Shown here: in pieces, positions 29,363 through 36,653 of the stretch
How positions within the stretch are numbered: the first letter of the stretch is position 1
Layout of the letters: the number at the start of each line of letters is the position of its first letter
Origin: an uncultured Oleiphilus sp.
GTDB taxonomy: Bacteria > Pseudomonadota > Gammaproteobacteria > Pseudomonadales > Oleiphilaceae
Reading direction: 5' to 3'
NCBI GenBank assembly: GCA_913020045.1
Contig: CAJWBE010000033.1
Coordinates: 1 to 36,653 of the forward strand
DNA length: 36,653 nucleotides
Made by a program: the position numbers and the translations under genes
Notes under the pieces: generated by a model
Databases searched by the model: none
What the model saw: only the letters and a program-made list of their open reading frames with translations
Told to the model about the DNA's origin: nothing

Positions 29363-30166
29363 CTAAATGCCATTTTTTAACCACGACTCGCATCCAAACA
29401 GTTTTGCACTATTTTGAGCCAACTGATGAGATATTTGCTCCGGCGACTCAGACCTAATTTCACATAGCGCATGGAACACCTCAACGACATCCAACGGCGA
29501 GCCCTGCCCTTTAGCCTTATTGAATATCGGCATATCTGGCGAGTCGGTTTCTAATACTAACGACTCTAGAGGGGCGTCAGACAGAGCCGCTTTGGTCTTT
29601 GTCGCTCGAGGCCATGTAATAACTGGCCCAACACCTAAGCTGAGGCCTTGAGCAACGAACGCATCCGCCTCTTGACGACTTCCCGAAAAAGCATGCACCA
29701 CCCCAGACGAGACTCCCGACACCTTTATTTTTTTGCAAACAGCCGAATGCGTCTTCCTCGAATGAACAATGACCGGCAACGAAAACCGTGTTGCCAACTC
29801 AAGCTGACAGTCAAAAAAGTACTCCTGGCGACTATAATCTGACACTGTCGCATCTAGCCCAACCTCCCCAACCGCGACCACAGAAGCCTTTTCATTTGAG
29901 GCGAGAAAGCGTTCTAGCTCAACAAGGTCAGACTCTTGATGCGAGCCTATAAAGTAAGGGTGCAAGCCTAAAGCAAGCCTTACCACAACCGGCGTCGCCC
30001 CAGACATCTTCAACAACGGCTCCCAAGAAGCCTGCGTCACAGCTGGAACGAGCAAGCCAATAACTCCTTCACTGTTACAGCGAGCGAGCAACGCGTCACG
30101 ACAACCATCAAATTCAGGAAAATCAAAATGACAGTGCGTATCGATTAACCCTGAACCGGCAAACAA
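29363..30166 (-). CDS. TatD-family metal-dependent deoxyribonuclease
   Basis: This 267-residue TIM-barrel hydrolase is related to TatD/YjjV, 3'-5' DNases involved in DNA repair or quality control. Metal ligands appear as DTHCHFDF (near residue 10), GEVGLD (Glu near 97), PVIVHSRK, GVVHAFSGS and LVLETDSPDMP. The start appears to be a TTG two bases after the prfC stop, with GAGAG about ten bases upstream; no ATG precedes DTHCHFD in frame. Placement next to prfC parallels yjjV neighbourhoods in enterics, so a YjjV-type member is likely, but the exact orthologue is uncertain. Confidence 0.92.
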   Translation of the reverse strand: MFAGSGLIDTHCHFDFPEFDGCRDALLARCNSEGVIGLLVPAVTQASWEPLLKMSGATPVVVRLALGLHPYFIGSHQESDLVELERFLASNEKASVVAVGEVGLDATVSDYSRQEYFFDCQLELATRFSLPVIVHSRKTHSAVCKKIKVSGVSSGVVHAFSGSRQEADAFVAQGLSLGVGPVITWPRATKTKAALSDAPLESLVLETDSPDMPIFNKAKGQGSPLDVVEVFHALCEIRSESPEQISHQLAQNSAKLFGCESWLKNGI

Positions 30167-30168
30167 TA

Positions 30169-31749
30169 CTAATGCTCTCGTGTCTTATGGAACTGTATCT
30201 CTGGATAGCGCTCCATCGCGAGCTGCAAGTTCACCATTGTTGGCGCTACGTAAGTCAAATTATCTCCGCCATCCAACGCTAAGTTGTCATGACACTTTCG
30301 CTTAAACACATCCATGGCCGCATTATCATCAGACGTCACCCAAAGCGCAGTTGAAACGCTAATCGGCTCATAGATAGCGTCAACTTTATACTCAGACTTT
30401 AAGCGATGCACAACAACATCAAACTGCAACACACCGACGGCACCTACGATCAAGTCATTATTTCGCATAGGCCGAAATACTTGCACCGCGCCCTCTTCTG
30501 ACAACTGGATCAAACCTTTGTTAAGCGCTTTTGCCTTCAACGGATCTTTCAAACGAATCAAACGAAACAATTCCGGCGCGAAATTTGGGATACCCGAGAA
30601 TCGAAGCTGTTCGCCCTCTGTAAAGGTATCCCCAATTTGAATCGTCCCATGATTGTGCAAGCCGATTATATCGCCCGCATAGGCCAACTCAGAATTCTCT
30701 CGATCCCCAGCCATAAACGTCACGGCATCAGACACACGTAGATCCTTACCTAAGCGGACATGCTTCATTTTCATTCCTTTACGGTACTCACCCGAACAAA
30801 TTCGCAAAAACGCAATCCTGTCGCGGTGCTGCGGGTCCATATTCGCCTGAATCTTAAAAACAAAGCTGGTAAATTTTTCTTCATATGCATCAACAGTTCG
30901 CGTCTCAGCCGCACGAGGTAAGGGTGACGGCGCCCACTCGGTCAAACCATCCAAAACGTGATCAACACCAAAGTTACCCAGCGCGGTGCCAAAGTAAACG
31001 GGCGTCAACTCTCCCGCCAAAAACATCTCTAAATCAAACTCATGGGAAGCACCTTTAACGAGGTCAACCTCTTCTCTCAAGTCTGCGGCATAGGAACCCA
31101 GCTCTTCATCCAGAGCAGGGTTATCCAAGCCCTTAATAACCCGCCGTTCCTGTATTCTGTGACCCTGGCCTGTTTGATAAAGAACCGTCTCATCTTTGTA
31201 TAAGTGGTAAATCCCTTTGAATTCCTTACCCATACCAATCGGCCAAGTAATTGGGGCACACGCCATTTTCAATACCGCTTCAACCTCATCCATTAAATCA
31301 ATAGGGTCGCGTGTATCACGATCTAACTTATTCATAAACGTGACAATTGGCGTATCGCGCAGACGCGTTACCTCCATCAGCTTAATGGTGCGAGCCTCTA
31401 CACCCTTTGCCGAGTCAATCACCATCAAGCAAGAGTCAACTGCCGTCAGAGTCCTGTAGGTATCTTCAGAAAAATCCTCATGCCCCGGAGTGTCTAACAG
31501 ATTCACCAGTTTATCGTTATACGGAAACTGCATCACTGAGGTTGTAACCGATATACCCCGCTCTTTTTCCATTTCCATCCAGTCAGACTTAGCATGCTGC
31601 CCACTCTTTTTACCCTTTACCGTTCCGGCTTTTTGAATCGCTTCGCCAAACAACAGCACTTTCTCGGTTATGGTAGTTTTACCGGCATCGGGGTGGGAAA
31701 TAATCGCAAATGTTCTGCGGGAATCTATTTGTTTACTGAGATCTGACAT
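30169..31749 (-). CDS. prfC: Peptide chain release factor 3
   Basis: This 526-residue GTPase removes RF1/RF2 from ribosomes after peptide release. The G domain holds [13 protein letters not shown] (P-loop), [30 protein letters not shown] (G3) and TFMNKLDRD (G4), followed by the RF3-specific domains 2 and 3. The length is near E. coli RF3 (529). I chose ATG 31749 ([20 protein letters not shown]); a TTG nine codons upstream is in frame but less like the family start. The order holD-rimI-prfC-tatD resembles the enteric holD-rimI-yjjG-prfC cluster. Confidence 0.96.
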   Translation of the reverse strand: MSDLSKQIDSRRTFAIISHPDAGKTTITEKVLLFGEAIQKAGTVKGKKSGQHAKSDWMEMEKERGISVTTSVMQFPYNDKLVNLLDTPGHEDFSEDTYRTLTAVDSCLMVIDSAKGVEARTIKLMEVTRLRDTPIVTFMNKLDRDTRDPIDLMDEVEAVLKMACAPITWPIGMGKEFKGIYHLYKDETVLYQTGQGHRIQERRVIKGLDNPALDEELGSYAADLREEVDLVKGASHEFDLEMFLAGELTPVYFGTALGNFGVDHVLDGLTEWAPSPLPRAAETRTVDAYEEKFTSFVFKIQANMDPQHRDRIAFLRICSGEYRKGMKMKHVRLGKDLRVSDAVTFMAGDRENSELAYAGDIIGLHNHGTIQIGDTFTEGEQLRFSGIPNFAPELFRLIRLKDPLKAKALNKGLIQLSEEGAVQVFRPMRNNDLIVGAVGVLQFDVVVHRLKSEYKVDAIYEPISVSTALWVTSDDNAAMDVFKRKCHDNLALDGGDNLTYVAPTMVNLQLAMERYPEIQFHKTREH

Positions 31750-31826
31750 GAAACCAAAACCTTGGAGGGGACTCAAAAAAGCGCATTATAGCTGCAATAA
31801 GGAAAGATAACGAAAGCAGTTTATTA

Positions 31827-32297
31827 CTAAGGGTCAATAGATAGGTCTAGGGTCATTAAGCGCGCATCTTCGCGCCCATTTGAGGAGGGATAATAATTAG
31901 GACGAATCCCTACCTCATTGAAACCTTCTGAAAAATAAAGCCCGGTCGCAACCTCATTACTAATGCGAACCTCTAAAAAAAACACCGCGGACTTTCTTGC
32001 CCGAGCATCACTAATCAGATAATTAAGGAAAAACCGACCAAAACCACGATTTGCATTCGCCGTATTGATGCAGATGTTTAACAAATGAGTTTCATCGGCG
32101 ACTAACATCAGCACAGCGTGCCCCACCAAAACATCGTCAACTTCCAACACATAACAAAGGTTGCGGCCCGCTATGCATTCGCTCATTACACCCTCAGACC
32201 AAGGAATCGGATAGGCATCGCGCTCGTTGAGCATAACCTCCCCTAAGTCGCACAGCTGCATCAAGCGAACAACTCTGTTAGCGCTAACGGTCGACAA
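31827..32297 (-). CDS. rimI: Ribosomal protein S18 alanine N-acetyltransferase RimI
   Basis: This 156-residue GNAT enzyme acetylates the N-terminal alanine of ribosomal protein S18. The fold shows LLNICINTANANRGFGRFFLNYLI (acetyl-CoA loop), FFLEVRISNEVATGLYFSEGFNEVGIRPNYY and the typical end GREDARLMTLDL. The acetyl-CoA loop reads RGFGRF, with Phe where most members have Gly or Ala, a mild deviation. The start is a TTG with GGAG seven bases upstream, inside the end of the upstream holD-like gene. That gene pair matches holD-rimI in other gammaproteobacteria. Confidence 0.92.
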   Translation of the reverse strand: MSTVSANRVVRLMQLCDLGEVMLNERDAYPIPWSEGVMSECIAGRNLCYVLEVDDVLVGHAVLMLVADETHLLNICINTANANRGFGRFFLNYLISDARARKSAVFFLEVRISNEVATGLYFSEGFNEVGIRPNYYPSSNGREDARLMTLDLSIDP

Positions 32298-32299
32298 CC

Positions 32300-33103
32300 C
32301 TACTCTCCAGAAAACAACTCATGAGCACAAAGAAAACGCCAATAATCGGCTTTGATCGAAGGGCGGTTAATCATGTCAGTTAGCGAATACTCAAATGCGA
32401 AAAATGCAGCGTCGACGCCACCGGTTTCCACAAGCATTTCTCGCACTCGCCTCTGGTTGTCACGTCCATGATAAACCACCGCCTTTACTTGCCCCCCTAG
32501 CAAATCCTGGAACCAACGCCCGAGCAATGCATCAACCTCAATACCCGCGCTGACCACGGCATCCATTCGAGAAAAAACAGGCCACTCAAACCCTGAAACA
32601 TCGGACACGGGCACATCGCCGCGAAAACACGCAAAATATATATTCTTCAATAATTCACGCTCACTATGATCGGCCGCACCCACCGCAGACTCATCAACAA
32701 ATAGCAGGGCGCCAACCTTGTAAGCCACCAAGCTAATATCAACGCCCTCAACGCCCTCAACCAAACCCTGCGGCGCTAACGAGGAAGAGACACCGAGCGA
32801 AGGTAACGAAACCGAACTCTCGGGCTCCACATGAACTAAGCCGCTAGCCTCGGCGGACAAACCCACCAAATCTAGAGTGGTAGACGGCACTGCAGCGCTA
32901 AGCTTTGCGGGCGCAGACACCTCTTCACCTACTGGTTCTGCAACAGAAATAACAGGTTTGTGCCGAGAAGCCACCTCGGTTTTCACGATTGGCTCAGGCC
33001 AAATCAAGGCTTGCGATGGCGCAGCACCAAGCAGGCGCTTGCGCGCGTACCACTGAGGCGCACCAAGCTCTTTTAAGTATTCGCTACGAAGATCTAGCCT
33101 CAC
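32300..33103 (-). CDS. Probable divergent DNA polymerase III psi subunit (HolD-like)
   Basis: This is a 267-residue protein, twice the length of E. coli psi (137). The N-terminus EYLKELGAPQWYARKRL resembles the E. coli psi pattern LQQLGITQW, which binds chi or clamp-loader partners. The C-terminal KADYWRFLCAHELF resembles its last helix (ALWQQICTYEHDFF). Between them lies a low-complexity Pro/Ser/Val-rich linker (about 40-125), then a folded part (YKVGALLFVDE onward). Gene order before rimI supports holD. Pseudomonas psi is likewise long and divergent. The start is GTG with a weak ribosome site. The identity is inferred from ends and position, not from strong overall similarity. Confidence 0.65.
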   Translation of the reverse strand: MRLDLRSEYLKELGAPQWYARKRLLGAAPSQALIWPEPIVKTEVASRHKPVISVAEPVGEEVSAPAKLSAAVPSTTLDLVGLSAEASGLVHVEPESSVSLPSLGVSSSLAPQGLVEGVEGVDISLVAYKVGALLFVDESAVGAADHSERELLKNIYFACFRGDVPVSDVSGFEWPVFSRMDAVVSAGIEVDALLGRWFQDLLGGQVKAVVYHGRDNQRRVREMLVETGGVDAAFFAFEYSLTDMINRPSIKADYWRFLCAHELFSGE

Positions 33104-33139
33104 AAACGCACCGCGAGCAATAAGTTAAAACTCAAAGCC

Positions 33140-34687
33140 CTACACCTCGCCCTGAGGGTGTCGCTTGGCTTGCGTAGAACACATTAGGTTCAACGCGTGT
33201 AAGTAAGCTTTTGCTGAAGCAATAACAATATCGGTATCAGCTCCTAAGCCGTTCACAATCCGTCCGCCTTTCTCAACTCGAACCGTCACCTCTCCCTGAG
33301 AATCGGTTCCAGAAGTAATACTGTTAACTGAATAGAGCTGAAGACTAATACCAGATTCAACCAGCGCCTCTATCGCGCAAAATGTCGCGTCAACAGGCCC
33401 GCTTCCCGTATTTTCCGCAGACAGCTCTTCTCCATCAACCAGCAGCGTCACTTTAGCAACGGGCGCAACCCCCGTTTCTGAGGTTACGGACATGCACACC
33501 AACTGGTATCTCTCATCAGCTTCGATTGCTTTCGTATCACTAACTAGCGCATGCAGATCCTCATCGAAAATCTCATGTTTCTTGTCTGCGAGTTCTTTGA
33601 AGGCAGAGAACGCTTTATTTAGAGCAGTTTCCGACTCTAGCGTAATTCCCAACTCCTCTATCCTACTTCGAAACGCATTGCGGCCCGAATGCTTACCCAG
33701 CACCAAACTATTAGTATGCCAACCGACATCCTCTGCTTTCATGATTTCGTAGGTTTCGCGATGCTTTAAAATCCCGTCCTGATGAATTCCCGACTCATGA
33801 GCAAACGCATTAGCACCGACAATTGCCTTATTTGGCTGTACAGGAAAACCCGTAATCGTAGACACTAACTTTGAAGCTGGAACAATTTGCGTCGTATCAA
33901 TATTAGTAACCACATCAAAGATATCCGGACGAGTTCGAACCGCCATCACAAGCTCTTCAAGAGATGCGTTGCCAGCACGCTCACCTAGACCATTGATCGT
34001 ACACTCAACCTGACGCGCACCATGATTTACTGCAGACAAAGAGTTTGCGACCGCCAAGCCTAAATCGTTGTGACAGTGCACTGAGAAAATAGCTTTATCT
34101 GAATTGGGGATTCGTTCGATTAACGTACCAACCGTCTCGCCAAACTGAGCAGGGATAGCATAGCCCACCGTATCAGGGATATTAATAGTCGTCGCGCCCG
34201 CATCAATCGCAGCTTCAATAATGCGACACAAAAAATCTATCTCAGAACGCCCTGCATCCTCACAAGAAAACTCGACATCATCGGTATAATTGCGAGCTCG
34301 CTTTACCGCATGAATAGCTTGCGCAATGACGGCATCCGGCTCCATCTGCAACTTATACTTCATATGGATTGGTGACGTTGCAATAAAAGTATGGATCCTA
34401 GAGGCCTCAGCACCCTTAAGAGCCTCAGCAGCCCGATCAATGTCTTTATCTAGAGCCCTAGACAGACTACAAATCCTCGATTCCCTCACCGTGTCAGCTA
34501 TCGCCTTCACCGAATCAAAGTCACCCTGACTTGCAATCGCAAAACCCGCCTCAATCACATCAACACGCATCTTCTCCAACGACTTAGCTATACGTAGCTT
34601 TTCCGCCTTTGTCATTGACGCGCCGGGGCTTTGCTCGCCGTCGCGAAGCGTAGTATCAAAAATCACCAGTTTGTTGTGCATAGACAT
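33140..34687 (-). CDS. leuA: 2-isopropylmalate synthase
   Basis: This 515-residue enzyme condenses acetyl-CoA with 2-oxoisovalerate, the first committed step of leucine synthesis. The catalytic TIM barrel has [18 protein letters not shown], the metal ligands in [26 protein letters not shown] and [12 protein letters not shown]. The C-terminal LeuA allosteric domain (about 390-510), with [22 protein letters not shown] and [13 protein letters not shown], binds leucine for feedback inhibition. It belongs to the E. coli-like long-chain group (523 residues). I chose ATG 34687; ATG 34681 is a near alternative. No leucine-rich attenuator peptide was seen upstream. Confidence 0.97.
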   Translation of the reverse strand: MSMHNKLVIFDTTLRDGEQSPGASMTKAEKLRIAKSLEKMRVDVIEAGFAIASQGDFDSVKAIADTVRESRICSLSRALDKDIDRAAEALKGAEASRIHTFIATSPIHMKYKLQMEPDAVIAQAIHAVKRARNYTDDVEFSCEDAGRSEIDFLCRIIEAAIDAGATTINIPDTVGYAIPAQFGETVGTLIERIPNSDKAIFSVHCHNDLGLAVANSLSAVNHGARQVECTINGLGERAGNASLEELVMAVRTRPDIFDVVTNIDTTQIVPASKLVSTITGFPVQPNKAIVGANAFAHESGIHQDGILKHRETYEIMKAEDVGWHTNSLVLGKHSGRNAFRSRIEELGITLESETALNKAFSAFKELADKKHEIFDEDLHALVSDTKAIEADERYQLVCMSVTSETGVAPVAKVTLLVDGEELSAENTGSGPVDATFCAIEALVESGISLQLYSVNSITSGTDSQGEVTVRVEKGGRIVNGLGADTDIVIASAKAYLHALNLMCSTQAKRHPQGEV

Positions 34688-35002
34688 TCTGAAAACCCTA
34701 ACTGAAAGAGAAATATTTGGCGTGAGATCGCACGACACAATCGCTATGGAGTTTAAGCAAAACCGATCGAGCAAACGTTAGTACACTAGTTTAACGCGAC
34801 ACTATAGCTTCAGCATCAGACTTTGCCAAGACTGAGCTTCGCTTAGCCATCACAGCCATAAGGGTGTATGCTCCGAAACAATTGAGACCAGCGTTCAAGG
34901 GATTGTATTTTGCGTTTGATCTTCAGTGCGTTTTCTTGGAGAATTCGCACCACAATAACAACACACTGTTTCAACAACACTAACAAATGGGGAACCGTCA
35001 CA
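34688..35002. other. Divergent spacer between leuA and the solute-binding protein gene
   Basis: This non-coding region holds divergent promoters. On the plus strand TTGAGA (34882-34887) and TATTTT (34906-34911), 18 bases apart, are a weak candidate promoter for the downstream gene. No leader peptide, riboswitch fold or strong operator dyad was recognised for leuA. Confidence 0.4.
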
Positions 35003-35998
35003 ATGACGCCAACAAAACTAATGGTCGCTGCACTAGCGATTGCCTTCTCAACAAGCGCATTCGCTCTAGAGAAGAAAAAAATCTGTACATGGGACCCGGT
35101 CGGCAAAAACGGCCCCGTCATGACTTTTTATTCTGACCTTAAACCAAAAGCAATCAACTGGGGTTTAGACCTCGAATTCATTGCATATACCGACGAAAAA
35201 GTCGCCTCAAATGACTTCAAAGCTGGTGTCTGTGAAGGTGCTCACCTGACTGCAATCCTTTCGCGCCAGTTCGTTCCATTCTCTGGAACACTAGATGCAA
35301 TTGGCGGCATTACATCAGATGAAGGTTTACAAAAGATTATCGCAACGCTTGCCAGCCCTAAAGCAGGCAGCATTCTAACTAACGGCCCTTACGAAGCAGT
35401 TGCGGCATGGCCAGTAGGGTCAATGTTTGCTTTCGTTAACGATAGAGAAATCGACACAGTTGCGGAATTCAGTGGTAAGAAAATTTCGGTCCTTAACGAA
35501 GACCCTCAAATACATAAGCTAACAAACATGGTTGGCGCATCACCGGTTGGAACGTCCCTAGCGACATTCTCCGGCCAGTTCAACAATGGCAACATAGACA
35601 TCGTCTTTATGCCAGCATTAGCCTATAACACCTTCGAGCTTTACCATGGTCTTGGTACTAAAGGCGGCATCCTCGACTACAGAATGTACTTCGGTATGCT
35701 TCAGACGGTTATCAAAAAGGACGCATTTCCCGCAGATTTCGGCAACAACATGCGCAGCTATGTTGTTAATCGTCTGAAAGACATTAACAAACTTGTTGAA
35801 GATGCAGAAAAAGAAATTCCAGGCAAGTACTGGATCAAAACTACGCCGGAGACGCAAAAAGAATTTGTTAAGCTTAGCCGTGACGTACGCTTAGCCTTGA
35901 AAGCAGAGGGGAAAATGGACCCTAAAGCACTTAAGCTACTCTGGAAAATTCGTTGCGCAGAAAACCCTGGCGCTTCAGAATGTGCTACACCCGAATAA
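35003..35998 (+). CDS. Exported putative solute-binding protein (DUF6091-like)
   Basis: This is a 331-residue exported protein. MTPTKLMVAALAIAFSTSAFA is a clear signal peptide, so ATG 35003 is preferred over an earlier frame start at 34910 that would bury it; GGGG lies about ten bases upstream. The mature part (ICTWDPVGKNGPVMTFYSDLK, GLDLEFIAYTDEKVASNDFKAGVCEGAHLTAILSRQF, in successive segments) recalls periplasmic binding proteins of the TRAP type, and NCBI-style names for relatives are DUF6091 or putative solute-binding protein. Cysteines near the start, in the middle and at the end (IRCAENPGASECA) suggest disulphides. No transporter genes are adjacent, so the ligand is unknown. The gene is monocistronic with its own terminator. 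Confidence 0.82.
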   Translation: MTPTKLMVAALAIAFSTSAFALEKKKICTWDPVGKNGPVMTFYSDLKPKAINWGLDLEFIAYTDEKVASNDFKAGVCEGAHLTAILSRQFVPFSGTLDAIGGITSDEGLQKIIATLASPKAGSILTNGPYEAVAAWPVGSMFAFVNDREIDTVAEFSGKKISVLNEDPQIHKLTNMVGASPVGTSLATFSGQFNNGNIDIVFMPALAYNTFELYHGLGTKGGILDYRMYFGMLQTVIKKDAFPADFGNNMRSYVVNRLKDINKLVEDAEKEIPGKYWIKTTPETQKEFVKLSRDVRLALKAEGKMDPKALKLLWKIRCAENPGASECATPE

Positions 35999-36020
35999 CC
36001 TAAGCTAAACGATTTAGGTC

Positions 36021-36045
36021 AAGGCCCCACACAGGGGCCTTTTTT
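36021..36045 (+). terminator. Terminator after the solute-binding protein gene
   Basis: AAGGCCCC-ACACA-GGGGCCTT followed by a T-run (36040-36045) is a strong intrinsic terminator 22 bases past the stop. Confidence 0.92.
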
Positions 36046-36653
36046 GTGGCTGTCACATTCTAGCCAAACTAACTCTACTAAAATCTTTGTCGAAAAAAAT
36101 CCAATTTAGGCGTCGATCAGCGCCGACATTAATGATTCAAGACGTTACGTACTCATTAAAGCCACTCCCAGGCAACACAGAGCGTACACGCTTCACCAAA
36201 TACAAAGCCAACACGCTATCGCTTAGCCTTGGAGCAGCGTATAACACAATTAAGAGTCACACCACTATCGCGAAGACCCTACCGAAAGGCACGCTAAAGC
36301 TTAATAAGAAATCCTAAAAGTGGCAGACCTCCAGCGTCAGACAGATTCGACCATACAGAATCACCGACCTCTCGACACTGATCATTCGACCCTTAACTCT
36401 AAGAACAAGCAGAGCGATAACTAAATACATTTCTATCTGCACAACCGTTATTGAAAGCGCTGATGAGAAACGATCACACAATATACCCGCCCTGCGTATC
36501 AAGGACAGCAAGATAGAAAAACGTACGCCAAGCGACGGTATGATATAGATACAGAACTCCGTATAGACTAACAGCGCAACGGTCATACGCATTCCCTAAC
36601 GCGAGATACGTGGTCGAAGAGCGTCCGTTGCGTTTATAGACATTTCTCACGCT
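36046..36653. other. Gene-free stretch at the right edge
   Basis: No gene can be supported in these 608 bases. A 76-codon plus-strand frame (36087-36317, TTG start, or from ATG 36129) and a 92-codon minus-strand frame (36314-36592) are open, but neither has a ribosome site, a recognisable domain or natural protein composition. It may be decayed coding sequence or the flank of an element beyond the window. Confidence 0.4.

Noticed and set aside
34843-35121. 92-codon minus-strand frame opposite the start of the solute-binding protein gene
   Set aside because: It overlaps a convincing signal-peptide gene and has no ribosome site or family features.
36087-36317. 76-codon plus-strand frame in the right flank
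   Set aside because: It has a TTG start, no ribosome site and no recognisable features; not called as a gene, only mentioned in the gap entry.
36314-36592. 92-codon minus-strand hydrophobic-looking frame
   Set aside because: Hydrophobic by composition but without regular helices, ribosome site or neighbours; likely chance.

Overview
The window reads as a chromosomal segment of a marine-type gammaproteobacterium with moderate GC content. The evidence is the conserved block pyrG-kdsA-eno-ftsB-ispD/F-truD-surE-pcm-nlpD-rpoS, rplM-rpsI followed by petABC and sspAB, a holD-rimI-prfC group, and a CrbS/CrbR/Acs acetate module. I cannot name the genus from sequence alone. Most of the window is core genome on the minus strand, with compact overlapping operons (ATGA, GTGA, TTGA and TAATG junctions).

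Left edge (1-1375) is the accessory part. An open small membrane-protein frame stops at 201. It is followed within 13 bases by an 83-base element with attC-like architecture, so this looks like the last cassette of an integron array. Next comes a 117-base array of CTATCA/TGATAG inverted pairs arranged like a three-subsite res site, directly in front of a Tn3-type serine resolvase gene with no transposase nearby.

Acetate and signalling region (1376-12960): a DnaQ-like exonuclease overlaps a CNBD-CBS-nucleotidyltransferase (DUF294) gene. Then come an unknown one-helix protein, a VC_2705/ActP-type Na+/solute symporter and its DUF4212 small subunit. Divergent from these is crbS, a symporter-histidine kinase-receiver hybrid, which faces convergent crbR (LuxR-type regulator); acs follows. 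Matching TAGACC/GGTCTA dyads lie upstream of acs and between the symporter operon and crbS, and are candidate CrbR operators.

Core region (13014-24622): rpoS with its terminator, nlpD, a DUF368 membrane protein, pcm, surE, truD, an in-frame ispD-ispF fusion, ftsB, eno, kdsA and pyrG. The fusion is unusual for a gammaproteobacterium.

Right region (24224-36653): sspB/sspA, the cytochrome bc1 operon petABC, rpsI/rplM, tatD, prfC, rimI, a divergent holD-like gene, leuA, and on the plus strand an exported putative solute-binding protein with a strong terminator. The last 600 bases hold no gene I can support. No rRNA, tRNA or CRISPR array was seen.
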